Position numbers and translations under genes: made by a program. A DNA stretch of 64,000 nucleotides, from positions 41,224,672 through 41,288,671 of the forward strand of contig NC_087062.1 in assembly GCF_963678635.1 (NCBI RefSeq), in the 5' to 3' direction. The notes beneath the pieces are model-generated. The model did not search any database. It had not been told where the DNA came from and saw only the letters and a program-made list of their open reading frames with translations. This DNA is from Symsagittifera roscoffensis. Lineage: Eukaryota > Xenacoelomorpha > Acoela > Convolutidae. Positions 27,201 through 34,229 of this stretch are shown piece by piece (position 1 is the first letter of the stretch; each line of letters begins with the position of its first letter).

Positions 27201-30200
27201 TGAACTAGTTCATTTTATATGAACTAGTTCATATGGTTCATATTTGAGCCAGAATTCATATTTCAAGTTTTTAATTGTTTTTAATGAGTTATACATAATG
27301 CTTCTAATTTATATAGGTTATTTTATACCTTCATTTTTTTTCGAAAGTTGATTTTTTCAGAGAATGGGAAAACGTACTGTGTCATCAGCTCTACTCGAGA
27401 GGTTTTCTTGGGCCAAAGCAGAGAACCAGGACCAAGTCCGATGCAAATTGGATACTTGCATTTTTCGGATTTCACATCGGCGATTCGATCTAAAGCAACA
27501 TGAAGAGACTCAGCTCCACAAGAAAGCGGTAACTGCGCGCGCTGCAACTCCCGACATTAGGACAGCAACATCCTCTCAGACTGATTGCCAGCGATTAAGA
27601 GCACTTATTATTCATGTTCTTGATATTGTAGTGAGCGGCCAGGCCAGTCTTTCGCTTCCAGTGATTCGGCATCTAGTGCTCGCGGGAAGTACAAACAAAT
27701 GTTTCCAGATTCGAGCCACGCTAATATTAAGTTTGGAAAGACGAAAGCAACATATGTGGCAGTTCACGAAAAGCCCCATACGCTCGTACTATTTTGAAAA
27801 ATGATACGTTCAAAATTGTTGAAAAGTTGGTAATTATGTCTGAAGAGCAGCATCTGAAAAATAATCTGAAGTTCAAAAACTTTGGTCCATTTGGATCAGA
27901 CAGTTCTTCATGTTAAACCTATTCATAATCTGACAAAAGCTTTGCAAGGCCCTAGTTTGACTGTGCATGATCAACTGTCCTTGATTTTGACAGTGGCCAG
28001 TCAATTACTACAACGTATCGGGTTGTCTTTGGATATAAACCCTAAGAAGTATGCTACCGATCTTAAGAAAAACAGTAGGGGAGTTGTTGTGCCCATGGTA
28101 TTCTCGCCTGTGAACAAAAAACTTTTCTGTTCAAATGGTCTTATAGTTCAGTCGGCTCTGTATTCGCTTGAAAAGCATGTAGAATAGTCAATGATTGAAT
28201 CATGGAACAAACAAATTGCTTTGCAGTTACAAGTTTTGCTCAAAAGGTTTCAACGTTTCCTTGTCAGCCCTCTGACTAAGAATTGTCATATTGTTTTCAT
28301 GCAGCTTTCGGAGATTGAATCTCCTACCAAAATTGACCGATTGGCTAATTTTTTCGGCCTAGTGAGTGTGGATGTCCTAGATGAGTTTGCTGCTGCTAAG
28401 CTGTGTATGAATGGAAACTTATCTTTGCGAGAGTGCTTCGAGAAATCACTGTTGCAACAGTTGTAGTCTTTGGGATCTTTATGTGAGTTGCTAGTTTGCC
28501 CACATAACATGAACACAGAATCAGAGTTCTCGCGCATGAAGTACGCTGAGAGAACACCAGAACTGTTTTTTGCCAGAAACATATGACAGTGTGCGTATCA
28601 TTCAGGAAGTCTTTAGCCGCGACGATTTCGAAAAGGCGCTCAATTTTCCAGCTGAGTTATGTGACACAGTTCGACAAGCAGCTACTGAATATAAGAAATC
28701 AACGGAGTCGAAAGTAGAAAAATCACGGAAAAGAGGGAATGCTGAAGATTTGCGAGATGAACTGCATGTTTTCAAGCGAATGACTCATTTAGCTCTCAAG
28801 AACCAGCTGAACGAAGTTGATTCTAGCATTGACGAGGCTAAAGAAGCTTTTGAAAAGAAGAAGGAACTGCTCCATAACCAACGAACTGTTTCTGTGGTCA
28901 CTTTGGATCAACAGTCTGCAGTTGCCATTGACTCAGTATTTGTCAAGAAATAAATGATTTAATTGACCATGTTTTTCTGAAAGTTAGAAAATGTTCTTTT
29001 AGGTTCATATAAAATTCGTCTTTCAAGGTTTGGTCCCAAGTTCATATTTCGTTTTATAAAAGTTGGCAGGCCTGGTGTCGAGACAATTGAAGTTTTTTGG
29101 CTTCTTTCTAGCACTCCGACAGGTCTTTGTGAAGTTTTTATTGATGCAGGTAATTTTTTCCCAGTTTTTTTGGCCTTTGTTGCAATTGAATTGAAGCGTT
29201 CGAAATTTTTTGTTTACTAATATCAAGTTCTCTTAGTCTATATGAGCAATTTTTAGACACAGAGGTGAAGCTGCATTTTCTCAATTGCAAATGAGAATGC
29301 GGTAACAGATTCAGGAGCTTTAAATGTACAAGAACACAAATTTGGTTTTTAATAATTTGGAATGGTATAAAGTAATCACTTTACCCTAGCATGTAATGAA
29401 TGAATTGGAAAGTATAAAGCTAATTTATGTACAAAGTTTCGCAAATTATAATGTGAAATTTTTTAAAGGATTTTTTTTGGTACTGTTGTATGGAACAATA
29501 CGCTTTTTTGGCGTCAATCATGGAATTTTAAAAAATCAACAGTGTTAACTCAATACAAAGCAAATGTCACACCAGATGGTAATATATTGTCAATACAGCC
29601 TTCTGATTCAAAAGTGCCACTAAAAGTAGCTCATGATTCAAAAGTGCAGCCAAAAGTATGTAGGAAAAAAGTTGCATCGTATTAGCACTCTAAGCTGCAT
29701 TTGTGAAACAGCAAACGTTACACGATCGCTTTACTCCCTCGAAATTCGATTAAAATTTCAAACAAGTTTTTTTCGACAGGAAAAACTTTTAATTTTTTTT
29801 CTCCTGTTCGATTTACGACTAAAAAGGCTCGTGGAATGTTTCTTTGAGCATAGAAGCTTTTTTGCGATTAAAAAGACAATTTAGTTTTCTTTCTAAAATT
29901 TCGGCTTCCAACTTTTTGCTGTTTTTTTTATTTAGTTTCTCTTGTGTTTTTTGAGGAAATGGTATGATAGGCATCTTTTTCATTGACTCAATGTATGGAG
30001 TTGTATGATAAGCTTTTTTTACTTGGGAAGTGAACGCGGGTTATAAATGGGAGGGGGGCTTTGCCTTATCGATCTGGAGATGCCTGTAATCTGGCGGATT
30101 TTCTTAATCTGACCTCAGCGTTATTTGCATATTTTTCCTTATTCCAAATGGCGATATTTTATCAGTTTTTCACGTTGACAAGCGGCTCATGTTGAAGTTC

Positions 30201-33200
30201 TACGTCTTCACTGTGAACTTGAAATCGGATTAGGTCGGGTTGTCAGCGAATGAATTCGAGTTGAAGTGGGGAGCAGGGGAGAGAATAGGCGTTTTCAAGA
30301 GTAGAAATTCAGAACCACAAAAAAAGCTGCTCTTTGTTGCATTAAAAATGTTGAATCGATTTTTTTTGAGTGTATCTGAATCAAATTGCACTCATCAAAG
30401 CCAATCTTGCAAATAGCACTAAATATAATTGACTACTAGTTTCAAAAACGGAGTTTAAATTTGAGATTTTCCAACGGAATTTTAAAAATATGTTTTTTTT
30501 CGGTTTTAGTGAATTCATTGACCTTTTGGAATTGATTGTTGCCTATATTTTCAATGCAAATTAACAGAAATAGTAATTTTTAAATCGAAATCAAACTGAA
30601 GCTACCATCCAGAGTTGCATTAATATCACTCCTTCCTAGTAAATGACGTTATTAACGTTAGAAACGTTATTATCTGCTAATAGCGTTAAAAAGATGAAAT
30701 TTTCGAGCTGTTTACCACACAATGAATTATATTCAATCAGATTTTAGTTCATGAAGACAAAAAGCCAGTTTTCCAAGTTTTTCCGAGTCAAGCCGGTTTT
30801 TCAGATTCGAGAGGACGAATGCGATAGTAGAAAACGCTCTCTCCAATACTGCTTAGCTGAAATGTGTCATTTTGTAATAGTAGTAATCAACAGGTCTTGT
30901 TAAATAACGTCACATAACAGTGGTTTTAAAAGTGTAAATAACAGGAGAGTTTATATTAACACAACCCTGCTACCATCTGACGTAATTGGTGTTTGTTTAA
31001 ATAAGTTAAAAAGAACGAAAGGATGTCACTTATACAGGTCGTGATGATTTCAATTTTCGGAAATTCTCGCTCATTTCTTTAAGTTCTGTTCATTTCCGTT
31101 GTTAAAAGTAAGGCAAACTCCATTTTCGAACAGCTAAAGAGTAAAGGCACGAACAACTTGAATGACCTCCCTCTAGTTTCAAAAATGGTGTTTACTTAGT
31201 GAATTCCCAGCGGAATTAATAATTGACCTTTTGATTTAGTTTTTTCTAAATGGCATAACTTAAAGTAAAAAAGTGGCAATCTTAAACAATGCTACAAATT
31301 CAAAGAGCTCTATATTTTCTTCAAAATTTGAATGTTGAAAAATTTATGATAAAAAGTTTTCCGGTTTCATTTCTTCACTTTTCTGACCATCTTTTGGCTA
31401 TGTTTAAGGAAACTTCAGCGACCTAATAGTGACCTTCAAGTTCAAACGCACACTTCTATACTTCGTGCTGCAGAGCTACGTACCTGCAACTCTCATTGTC
31501 AATCTGTCGTGGGTCAGCTTTTGGGTGGACCCGAGATCGATCCCCGCCAGGGCCTCCCTCGCCATCACCACTGTGCTAACGATGATAACGTTGATGGGAA
31601 CTGTGAATAGTCAGTTGCCGAAAGTGTCCAATATTAAAGCTCTAGACGTTTACTTTGGCATGTGTTTCTTCTATGTGTTTGGAGCTCTTATTGAGTTTTC
31701 GGCGGTGTGTTACCTGGATAAGGGTAAACAGAAGGCGCACGCAAAAAGAAAAGAAGCAGAGAAAGCAGCTAAAGACAGTCAAGTAAATCGCTTGAAAGAT
31801 ATCAGAGCTTCAAGACCCTGTTTTTTAAAAATAAAAATCTCGAATCAAAAGAAATGCAAATGTTTGAACGCTGATTTGAGATTGTTGGGATCTTTTAAAT
31901 GCGTTGGGTGTTTTTTCGTAATTTTGTGTCTTAGTTAGTTAATTTCAGCTTTGCGTCGAAATTTGTTTACGATAAAATGGTTTTTGTTTGATTAAGTTTT
32001 TAAGTGTATTTTATTCTCTTGCGATAAGCAAGGGTGTTGCAACCGGGTACTAGACTTTTCCCCGTAAACGATTGAGAATTTGATCAATAAGTAAAGTTTT
32101 CATTTCGCTGGAAATCTCAAAAAAATATCTATTTTTGAAATCAGAAGTCAATCATGTTTTTCGTGATCTTTAAAGTTTTGCTGTTGTTTGCCTTCCTTTT
32201 AACAAAGGAAATGAACTGAAGTTTAAAAGAAATCAGAAGTCAAACCGTAAAAAAAAGTAAATTTGTGCCTGAACAAATTTTATGACTTTTCTGAAAAAAA
32301 ATACGAAAAAAATCATCGCGGTCTATATAAGAGTCTGAACTACGTTCATCGAACCTTACAAACGGTCCCGGTTGGCTCAGAACCACAGAACTTTGAAGTA
32401 TAAAGCTGATAACACAATTTAGTGAAGACTCTTAAATAGGTCCTGATGATTTTTTTTGTTTTTTTTTTCAGGAAAATATAAAATTTGTTCAGGCCAAATT
32501 TTTTTGTTTCGCGCTAAAACTTTTGATTTATTAAAAGTCGATTAACCTAGCTTAGACTCTTATATAGGTCGCAATGGTTTTTTTTTGTTTTTTGCTAGGA
32601 TAAGTCATGAACTTTGTTCAGGCTCAAATTTACTTTTTCGCGGTCTGACTTTTGATGACTTTTTTTATGTTCAGTTCATTTTCTTTGATTACACTTGCGA
32701 TCAGGTTAGAGTGTTTTTACGAACCTTCTTTATTTATAACCTAACTCGCAAATAAAAGTTTTCATTAAAAGTGTTCACTTATTTGGAAAATTCAGTGTAG
32801 CATTGGAAATTGCATAGCATTTTTTCTCTGCTTTACTTATAGGTTGTGTTTGGTTCATATTAAGCGTCCGTGGCTGAGTGGTTAGAGTGTGAGACTCTAA
32901 ATCTCTAGGTCGCAGGTTCGAATCTTGGACGTAGCCATTTTTTTAAAAACTAATTTGAGGCTTATTTCTTATTGCACTTTTATTGTGCCTCACAGAACTG
33001 CTTTTTTGTCGTGTTCTTGCTAGTGTTTTGGAAGCAAAACTTTGACTTTCTTCTTGTGCAAAAGAAAGGCAAACTACACTATCGAATAGCAAAAGTGTAA
33101 AGCTCACAAAAAACGTGATCGTGTTCTAGTTTAGAAAGTGGTTTTTATTTTTCCGAAGTTAGTTCCCAGCGAAATAAAAATTTTACCAGTCGATCCAAGA

Positions 33201-34229
33201 TTTTCACATTGGGTTAATTTTATCAAAAAAGTGCTATCAAAAATTGTTCTAGAAATTCATAGAGCTTTAAAGGCATCTATTTTTTTGAAATTCGAAAGTT
33301 GATATTTCAAAAAACAATCAGTATTTTTTTGTTTAATTGCGTTGATTGACTCTTTTCCAACTGTCTGTTGGCTATGTTTTCCTTTTCTTGCCATTTTTCT
33401 ACAAAAACTGTTATCCAGTTAACCTTATTCACTATGACTTTCGAATATGCCTAAATTCTAATTTTTCGCTTAGATCTTTTATTACACCACGCAGAAACAG
33501 AAACGAAACTAATTTGAACAGAAAACTTGACTATGGTCAGAATATTCTGTGCTACAACGGCGATCGTTGTTGTGTTTTGCTATCTTTTTTCCATAAAATT
33601 GTGAAAAGTATAATTTTTAGTCACCTTAGTATTTTTTATAGGAGGCGGAGCAAAATCGACTCAAAATTCTCAAAGAAGTCGATGGACTGGCTCAAACAAA
33701 CAACAATAACAACAACACTTTGAATCTCTCGCATAATCAATCAAGTCCAGCGAGAGATGCGAACTTGCGACCAATATATTCTAACCAACACAGCGACGGG
33801 GCAGCATCTTATCTATCAGCGCAGCTGCAACAGCATCAACCATTGCTAATGCAACATCAAAATAGTGCGGCTGACAGCCAAGTTCCATTTTACAACCTGA
33901 ATCATTCTGGCAATTCAGTTTCTGGAGGGATAGTGTCTAAGCCTAGAAGTCGAACCCCTATTTCAAGCCTCGGAGGAAATTTAGCAGCGTCAGCGACGCC
34001 AACCAGGACAGTTTCCTTCGGGAATGCAAGCCAGCACGACTCGTACGAGTCAAAGCCGAAAAGTGATGAGAATGCTGTGACTCCTCTATCTTGCTGGCAA
34101 AGATTTGATGTGTTGAGGATTGACAATTACTCAAGGATCATTTTCCCATCCACTTTTCTCATATTGAATTTGCTCTACTGGGGAGCATATACTAATATTA
34201 TGACTGACTTTACCGATAAGAAAGAATGA
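1470..34229 (+). CDS. Cys-loop ligand-gated chloride channel subunit (GABA-A/glycine-receptor-like), six exons
   Basis: Whole-gene entry. Proposed exons are 1470-1668, 7646-8017, 11091-11257, 19748-19907, 31409-31782 and 33642-34229. Intron phases run 1,1,0,1,0 and the summed length (1,860 nt) is divisible by three, giving about 619 residues. Domain order is signal peptide, N-terminal helix, binding-domain strands with a W-x-P-D motif, the Cys loop (C-x13-C), M1, M2 with the PAR anion-selectivity motif, M3, a long Ser/Gln/Asn-rich M3-M4 loop, and M4 close to the C-terminus. In this family five subunits form a plasma-membrane chloride channel opened by GABA, glycine, glutamate or a similar transmitter. 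The S-T-G-N-F-S stretch before M1 resembles GABA-A subunits. The ligand cannot be assigned from sequence alone, and the exon joins are inferred from GT/AG sites and phases. Confidence 0.9.
2471..2939 (+). repeat. Recent segmental duplication, copy 1 (partner 4337-4801)
   Basis: About 465 bp here are almost identical to 4337-4801 (offset 1,866 bp), including the same AT-rich tails and the terminal G run. The copies differ at a handful of positions, chiefly G-run length and a short CTGGG expansion after the second copy. The pair is far more similar than other units of the surrounding array, so it reflects a later duplication. Confidence 0.75.
3121..3262. repeat. CTAT/TATC tetranucleotide microsatellite
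   Basis: Nearly perfect (CTAT)n over about 85 bp, flanked by interrupted CTATATCTA and ACTATA variants up to about 3262. Confidence 0.95.
4337..4801 (+). repeat. Recent segmental duplication, copy 2
   Basis: Partner of 2471-2939. It is followed by four to five tandem CTGGG words (4801-4823) that are single in the first copy, a small expansion beside a G run and a likely site of replication slippage. Confidence 0.75.
5880..6330 (+). repeat. Dispersed intronic repeat family, copy 1
   Basis: One member of a family whose shared landmarks are, in order: 'atgaacgtagt...taggtc', a T run, 'cgg...ttcagttcattt', 'gttaaaaggaaggcaaactc', 'cactatcgaacagc', 'acgtgatcg', 'tcccagcgaaataaaagtttt', 'aaattcaaagagc' and a final 'ctgttggctatgtt'-like word. 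Other copies are near 18930, 21040, 31015, 33050 and 34950, with partial ones at 32160-32690. No open frame is shared between copies, so it is probably a nonautonomous element. Confidence 0.6.
6340..6808 (+). mobile_element. G/C-run MITE-like element, copy 2
   Basis: Left end GAGTAGCCACC plus a C run of about 24; right end TCCTAGATCCGCGCCT at about 6791-6806, shared with the copy ending at 19693. The inside has the family's GGGAGCTCGCGCC...TTTTTGGTC and repeated TTTGCCTGCCGG words. An open frame across it is not conserved between copies and I do not regard it as a gene. Confidence 0.6.
7646..8017 (+). CDS. Receptor exon 2: N-terminal half of the ligand-binding domain
   Basis: Acceptor GGTTTTAG|CC and donor CCG|GTAAGC; phase 1 in and phase 1 out, 124 codons. 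It encodes the N-terminal helix region (LLEDYDSRLRPQFGG) and the strands carrying V-x-V-x-M-x-V-D-S, F-x-F-R-Q-Y-W-N-D-E-R and W-L-P-D-T-Y-F, all standard landmarks of the Cys-loop family. The last of these is binding-site loop A territory. A possible N-glycosylation site (N-D-S) lies at the 'SNDS' stretch. Base composition is clearly richer in G+C than the surrounding introns, as expected of a real exon. Confidence 0.93.
8082..8260 (+). other. Candidate alternative terminal exon of the receptor (speculative)
   Basis: A plausible acceptor (TTAAATTTCAG) is followed by an open frame in the phase left by exon 2. It runs 59 codons to TAG at 8258-8260 and includes about 24 hydrophobic residues (SSLVFASLFLVLYFIICVSA). 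If used, it would give a truncated receptor ending in a single membrane anchor. Against it, the last few codons overlap a local repeat unit and no polyadenylation signal was identified. I regard this as possible, not shown. Confidence 0.2.
8236..9310 (+). repeat. Two-unit tandem repeat, about 540 bp
   Basis: The words 'aacaaggatag(a/c)cgg(t/c)tact', 'ttccgaccac(a/t)gtctta', the AT-rich middle, 'caaaccggtttttctcg', 'tttaatatg(g/a)tatatca' and 'acctgattttgcgtgg' recur in order from 8236 and again from 8778, with a partial third start near 9280. A related fragment is at 49386-49510. Noncoding. Confidence 0.6.
11091..11257 (+). CDS. Receptor exon 3: Cys-loop exon
   Basis: Acceptor ATATTTAG|AA and donor ATTGAG|GTGTGC; enters in phase 1 and leaves in phase 0. 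It encodes V-P-N-I-L-L-R-L, the ILYSCRVTVE strand, and the signature Cys loop C-P-M-N-L-K-Y-F-P-L-D-Q-Q-E-C with exactly 13 residues between the cysteines. The F-P-x-D-x-Q-x-C core is diagnostic of the eukaryotic Cys-loop receptor family. The exon is short and sits alone in an AT-rich intron landscape. Confidence 0.95.
11258..12224 (+). other. Receptor intron 3, first part; nothing recognised
   Basis: AT-rich, with only a short duplication of GTCATCGTTTTTTAAA near 11527. No exon or clear repeat-family member seen before the fossil element begins. Confidence 0.5.
12225..12660 (-). pseudogene. Fossil A: relic of the acidic element protein
   Basis: The minus strand keeps recognisable similarity to the acidic protein at 58059-58541: the region matching WHMVEVMRRD, the acidic middle, and the Ser/Arg-Gln-Leu-Phe-Asp C-terminal end, followed by the same 'caaagcac' 3' flank. 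Heavily decayed. Confidence 0.6.
13090..13620 (-). pseudogene. Fossil A: relics of the membrane peptide and the unknown protein
   Basis: On the minus strand a stretch close to IFTAKN...SFIFAxxFVYIF matches the small membrane protein at 57526-57684. A neighbouring stretch matches the FIRFGIKLPEICF portion of the unknown protein at about 57.0-57.5 kb. Both lie in the order expected for an inverted copy. Decayed. Confidence 0.55.
13500..18550 (+). pseudogene. Fossil A: two tandem DNA polymerase B relics
   Basis: Plus-strand fragments across this span match successive portions of the polymerase at 52.1-56.2 kb, in order. The first relic covers roughly the N-terminal half and stops near the exonuclease/hairpin region. 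The second begins again at the N-terminus and runs toward the C-terminal end. Both are broken many times and interleaved with deletions, so this is a long-dead copy. Confidence 0.7.
18596..18640 (+). repeat. Terminal module of the composite nonautonomous family
   Basis: TATATCGCAAGTGGTAGGAAGCTC, followed by CTCGCC, matches the 3' end at 48630-48665 (TATCGCAAGTGGTGCGAAGCTC, then CGCTTCGCC). It marks a truncated copy at the right edge of Fossil A. Confidence 0.5.
18930..19255 (+). repeat. Dispersed intronic repeat family, copy 2
   Basis: Carries the family landmarks: 'gagcgtagttgactcttatataggtcg', 'cgcggttcgg', 'gaaggcaaactccactaccgaatagcg', 'tcccagcgaaataaaagtttt' and 'aaattcaaagagctttaagg'. 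It abuts the MITE-like element that begins at 19258. Confidence 0.6.
19258..19693 (+). mobile_element. G/C-run MITE-like element, copy 3 (best preserved)
   Basis: Left end AGTAGCGGATTTAGGGGG and right end TCCTAGATCCGCGCCTT share the imperfect inverted core GCGGATYTAGG. The inside holds a C run, TCGACCCCCTGCCGACCC, GGAGCGCGCGCC and TTTGCCTGCCGCGC, with a second C run near the right end. About 436 bp and noncoding. It lies 54 bp upstream of receptor exon 4, very near that exon's acceptor. Confidence 0.65.
19748..19907 (+). CDS. Receptor exon 4: binding loops between Cys loop and M1
   Basis: Acceptor GGCATTTCAG|GC and donor CCACGG|GTGAGA; enters in phase 0 and leaves in phase 1. It encodes AYGYTVTDLKLQWKKE, the strand after the Cys loop that in this family begins Y-G-Y or Y-A-Y and carries loop B, then an acidic variable stretch and the FQLSFSTG end that leads to loop C. 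The spacing to the Cys loop and to M1 is typical of GABA-A-like subunits. G+C content is above that of the flanking introns. Confidence 0.92.
21040..21500 (+). repeat. Dispersed intronic repeat family, copy 3
   Basis: One of the fuller copies. It starts near 'gagtcgatgaacatagttcag', then 'gcggtttgtcttttgcgg', 'ggtaggcaaactcctctatcg', 'acgtgatcg', 'cccagcgaaac', and ends near 'ccgtctattggctatgttt'. Confidence 0.65.
22340..22590 (+). repeat. Two adjacent minisatellites (30 bp x3, then about 37 bp x2-3)
   Basis: 22340-22429 is three 30-bp units of the type GTTGCGAGCATTGCGACCCA plus AAAYGGGTAW. From about 22498 a second motif, GCGATTCATTTCTCAGGC(A/T)AA, occurs two to three times. Both are noncoding. 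Confidence 0.7.
22992..23190 (+). mobile_element. Composite nonautonomous element: start module plus tRNA-like module
   Basis: TACACTTGCGAAAGCAAGTG (a hairpin) and TAGACTTTTTCCCCATAAAC match the starts at 32013, 47468 and 50271. At 23120-23185 there is a tRNA-like stretch with a B-box-like GGGGTTCCAATC. The 3' end of this copy was not identified. Confidence 0.5.
23610..24757 (+). repeat. Locally duplicated block
   Basis: About 58 bp at 23610-23667 recurs at 24518-24577 (ACACAAAGGTATGCCCCTCG plus flanks). About 167 bp at 24325-24491 recurs nearly identically at 24589-24757 (GCGAAATGCGAAAACTTTAC through AAACGTCTCAGG). The second copies lie next to each other, so two distant segments were duplicated together. 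Confidence 0.75.
25430..26470 (+). repeat. 1.1-kb tandem repeat, unit 1
   Basis: Shares, in order with unit 2, 'cgacacatcatttgggctta', 'cctggattcattcatctagtgggc', 'gagcatgttggctttttaaa', a tRNA-like stretch with GGTTTGAATCC (about 25975-26045), 'aacagattcaggagctttaaa' and 'gcgtcaatcatggaatttta'. No protein is supported. Confidence 0.7.
27175..29075 (+). mobile_element. hAT-like DNA transposon with TIRs and 8-bp target duplication
   Basis: The 13-bp ends AGGCCTGCCAACT (27175-27187) and AGTTGGCAGGCCT (29061-29073) are exact reverse complements. The right end has two more bases (GG), so the original terminus was probably CCAGG..., close to the CAGG start typical of hAT elements. The 8-mer TGTCGAGA flanks the element at 27167-27174 and 29076-29083, the target-duplication length of the hAT superfamily. 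Subterminal GTTCATATGAAC-like palindromes lie just inside the left end and related words near the right end. Total length is 1.9 kb, with a decayed transposase inside. Confidence 0.85.
27364..28953 (+). pseudogene. hAT-like transposase, decayed
   Basis: Four plus-strand open pieces (27364-27804, 27882-28187, 28191-28466, 28570-28953) in different frames cover most of the element. The first starts with an ATG and has a zinc-finger-like pattern (C-x4-C followed by spaced His, ...DLKQHEETQLHKK), as found at the N-terminus of many hAT transposases. The second contains HNLTKALQGPSLTVHD. Between pieces three and four a stretch like CPHNMNTESEFSRMKY resembles the hAT C-terminal dimerisation core (P-x-S-N-x-x-x-E-R-x-F-S). 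The final piece is a charged, probably coiled-coil tail ending at a stop 120 bp before the right terminus. Stops and frame changes between pieces show it is inactive. Family assignment rests on these motifs plus the terminal structure. Confidence 0.65.
31015..31400 (+). repeat. Dispersed intronic repeat family, copy 4
   Basis: Landmarks 'cacttatacaggtcgtgatga', 'gttaaaagtaaggcaaactcc', 'ttttcgaacagc' and 'tcccagcggaat' are present. It ends with 'ccatcttttggctatgttta', running directly into the acceptor of receptor exon 5. Confidence 0.6.
31409..31782 (+). CDS. Receptor exon 5: M1-M3 pore exon with PAR motif
   Basis: Acceptor GTTTAAG|GA and donor GTCAA|GTAAAT; enters in phase 1 and leaves in phase 0. 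With the last base of exon 4 it begins G-N-F-S-D-L-I-V. An alternative CAG acceptor 10 bp downstream would put a stop in frame, which favours the AAG site. The exon encodes M1 (TLLYFVLQSYVPATLIVNLS), the M1-M2 linker with P-A-R, M2 (SLAITTVLTMITLMGT), M3 (VYFGMCFFYVFGALIEFSAV) and the start of a Lys-rich intracellular loop. The PAR sequence at the cytoplasmic end of M2 marks anion-selective members; the 2' pore residue is Ser and the 9' residue is Leu. Confidence 0.95.
32013..32100 (+). repeat. Composite nonautonomous family, start module
   Basis: CTTGCGATAAGCAAG followed by GGTGTTGCAACCGGGTACTAG and ACTTTTCCCCGTAAACGA. It matches the 47468 and 22992 starts. No complete element could be delimited downstream. 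Confidence 0.5.
32160..32690. repeat. Inverted pair of dispersed-family fragments
   Basis: 32160-32357 is a minus-strand copy of the family's 5' half (GTTTGCCTTCCTTTTAAC through ATATAAGAGTCTGAAC). 32400-32500 and 32540-32690 are plus-strand copies of the same half. Transcribed as part of the intron, the arms could fold on each other. Confidence 0.55.
32864..32933 (+). tRNA. tRNA-like sequence (probably a tRNA-derived repeat module or pseudogene)
   Basis: The ends GCGTCCG and TGGACGT can pair over seven positions with G:T pairs. TGGCTGAGTGGTTAGAG looks like an A box and GGTTCGAATCT like a B box. An anticodon-like hairpin with loop CTCTAAA would place CTA at the anticodon positions. The whole is only about 69 nt and the T stem pairs poorly. 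A diverged relative lies at about 50083-50150 with the same left flank ('gtagcattggaaatt...'), so I read it as a repeat module and not a working tRNA. Confidence 0.35.
33050..33385 (+). repeat. Dispersed intronic repeat family, copy 5
   Basis: Landmarks 'aaaggcaaactacactatcgaatagc', 'acgtgatcgtg', 'tcccagcgaaataaaaatttt', 'gaaattcatagagctttaaagg', ending 'ccaactgtctgttggctatgttt'. It lies shortly upstream of the last receptor exon. Confidence 0.65.
33642..34229 (+). CDS. Receptor exon 6: M3-M4 loop, M4 and C-terminus
   Basis: Acceptor TTTTTTATAG|GA; enters in phase 0 and ends at TGA 34227-34229. The first part is charged (EAEQNRLKILKEVDGL), followed by an Asn run (AATAAC-type codons) and a long Gln/Ser/Asn-rich segment with Ser/Pro sites, typical of the poorly conserved intracellular loop that binds trafficking partners. 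The C-terminal part has R-F-D-V-L-R-I-D-N-Y-S-R-I-I-F-P, the standard pre-M4 motif of this family, then M4 (STFLILNLLYWGAYTNI) and a short tail. M4 ends about ten residues before the stop, as usual. Confidence 0.94.
   Translation, partial: EAEQNRLKILKEVDGLAQTNNNNNNTLNLSHNQSSPARDANLRPIYSNQHSDGAASYLSAQLQQHQPLLMQHQNSAADSQVPFYNLNHSGNSVSGGIVSKPRSRTPISSLGGNLAASATPTRTVSFGNASQHDSYESKPKSDENAVTPLSCWQRFDVLRIDNYSRIIFPSTFLILNLLYWGAYTNIMTDFTDKKE

Larger units (their letters stand above)
26545..29570 (+). repeat. 1.1-kb tandem repeat, unit 2, split by a hAT-like insertion
   Basis: The unit runs from 26545 to 27166 and resumes at 29084. Removing the 27175-29075 insertion and one 8-bp duplication restores the order of landmarks seen in unit 1. 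The transposon is therefore younger than the tandem duplication. The tRNA-like stretch of this unit is at about 27087-27155. Confidence 0.7.
19908..31408 (+). other. Receptor intron 4 (11.5 kb, repeat-rich)
   Basis: The longest intron. It contains a dispersed-family copy (21.04-21.50 kb), two short minisatellites (22.34-22.59 kb), a composite element start with tRNA-like module (22.99-23.19 kb), a duplicated block (23.61-24.76 kb), two 1.1-kb tandem repeats (25.43-29.57 kb) with a hAT-like transposon nested in the second, and another dispersed-family copy (31.02-31.40 kb). From 29.6 to 31.0 kb I see only AT-rich sequence with a cluster of AACGTT palindromes near 30650-30690. Confidence 0.6.
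31783..33641 (+). other. Receptor intron 5
   Basis: 1.86 kb made almost entirely of repeats: a composite-element start near 32013, an inverted pair of dispersed-family fragments (32160-32690), a tRNA-like module (32864-32933) and a fuller dispersed-family copy (33050-33385). Confidence 0.6.

Noticed and set aside
31419-31425. Alternative CAG acceptor for receptor exon 5
   Set aside because: Its phase does not fit exon 4 and would put a stop in frame, whereas the AAG acceptor at 31407-31408 gives the expected G-N-F-S sequence.
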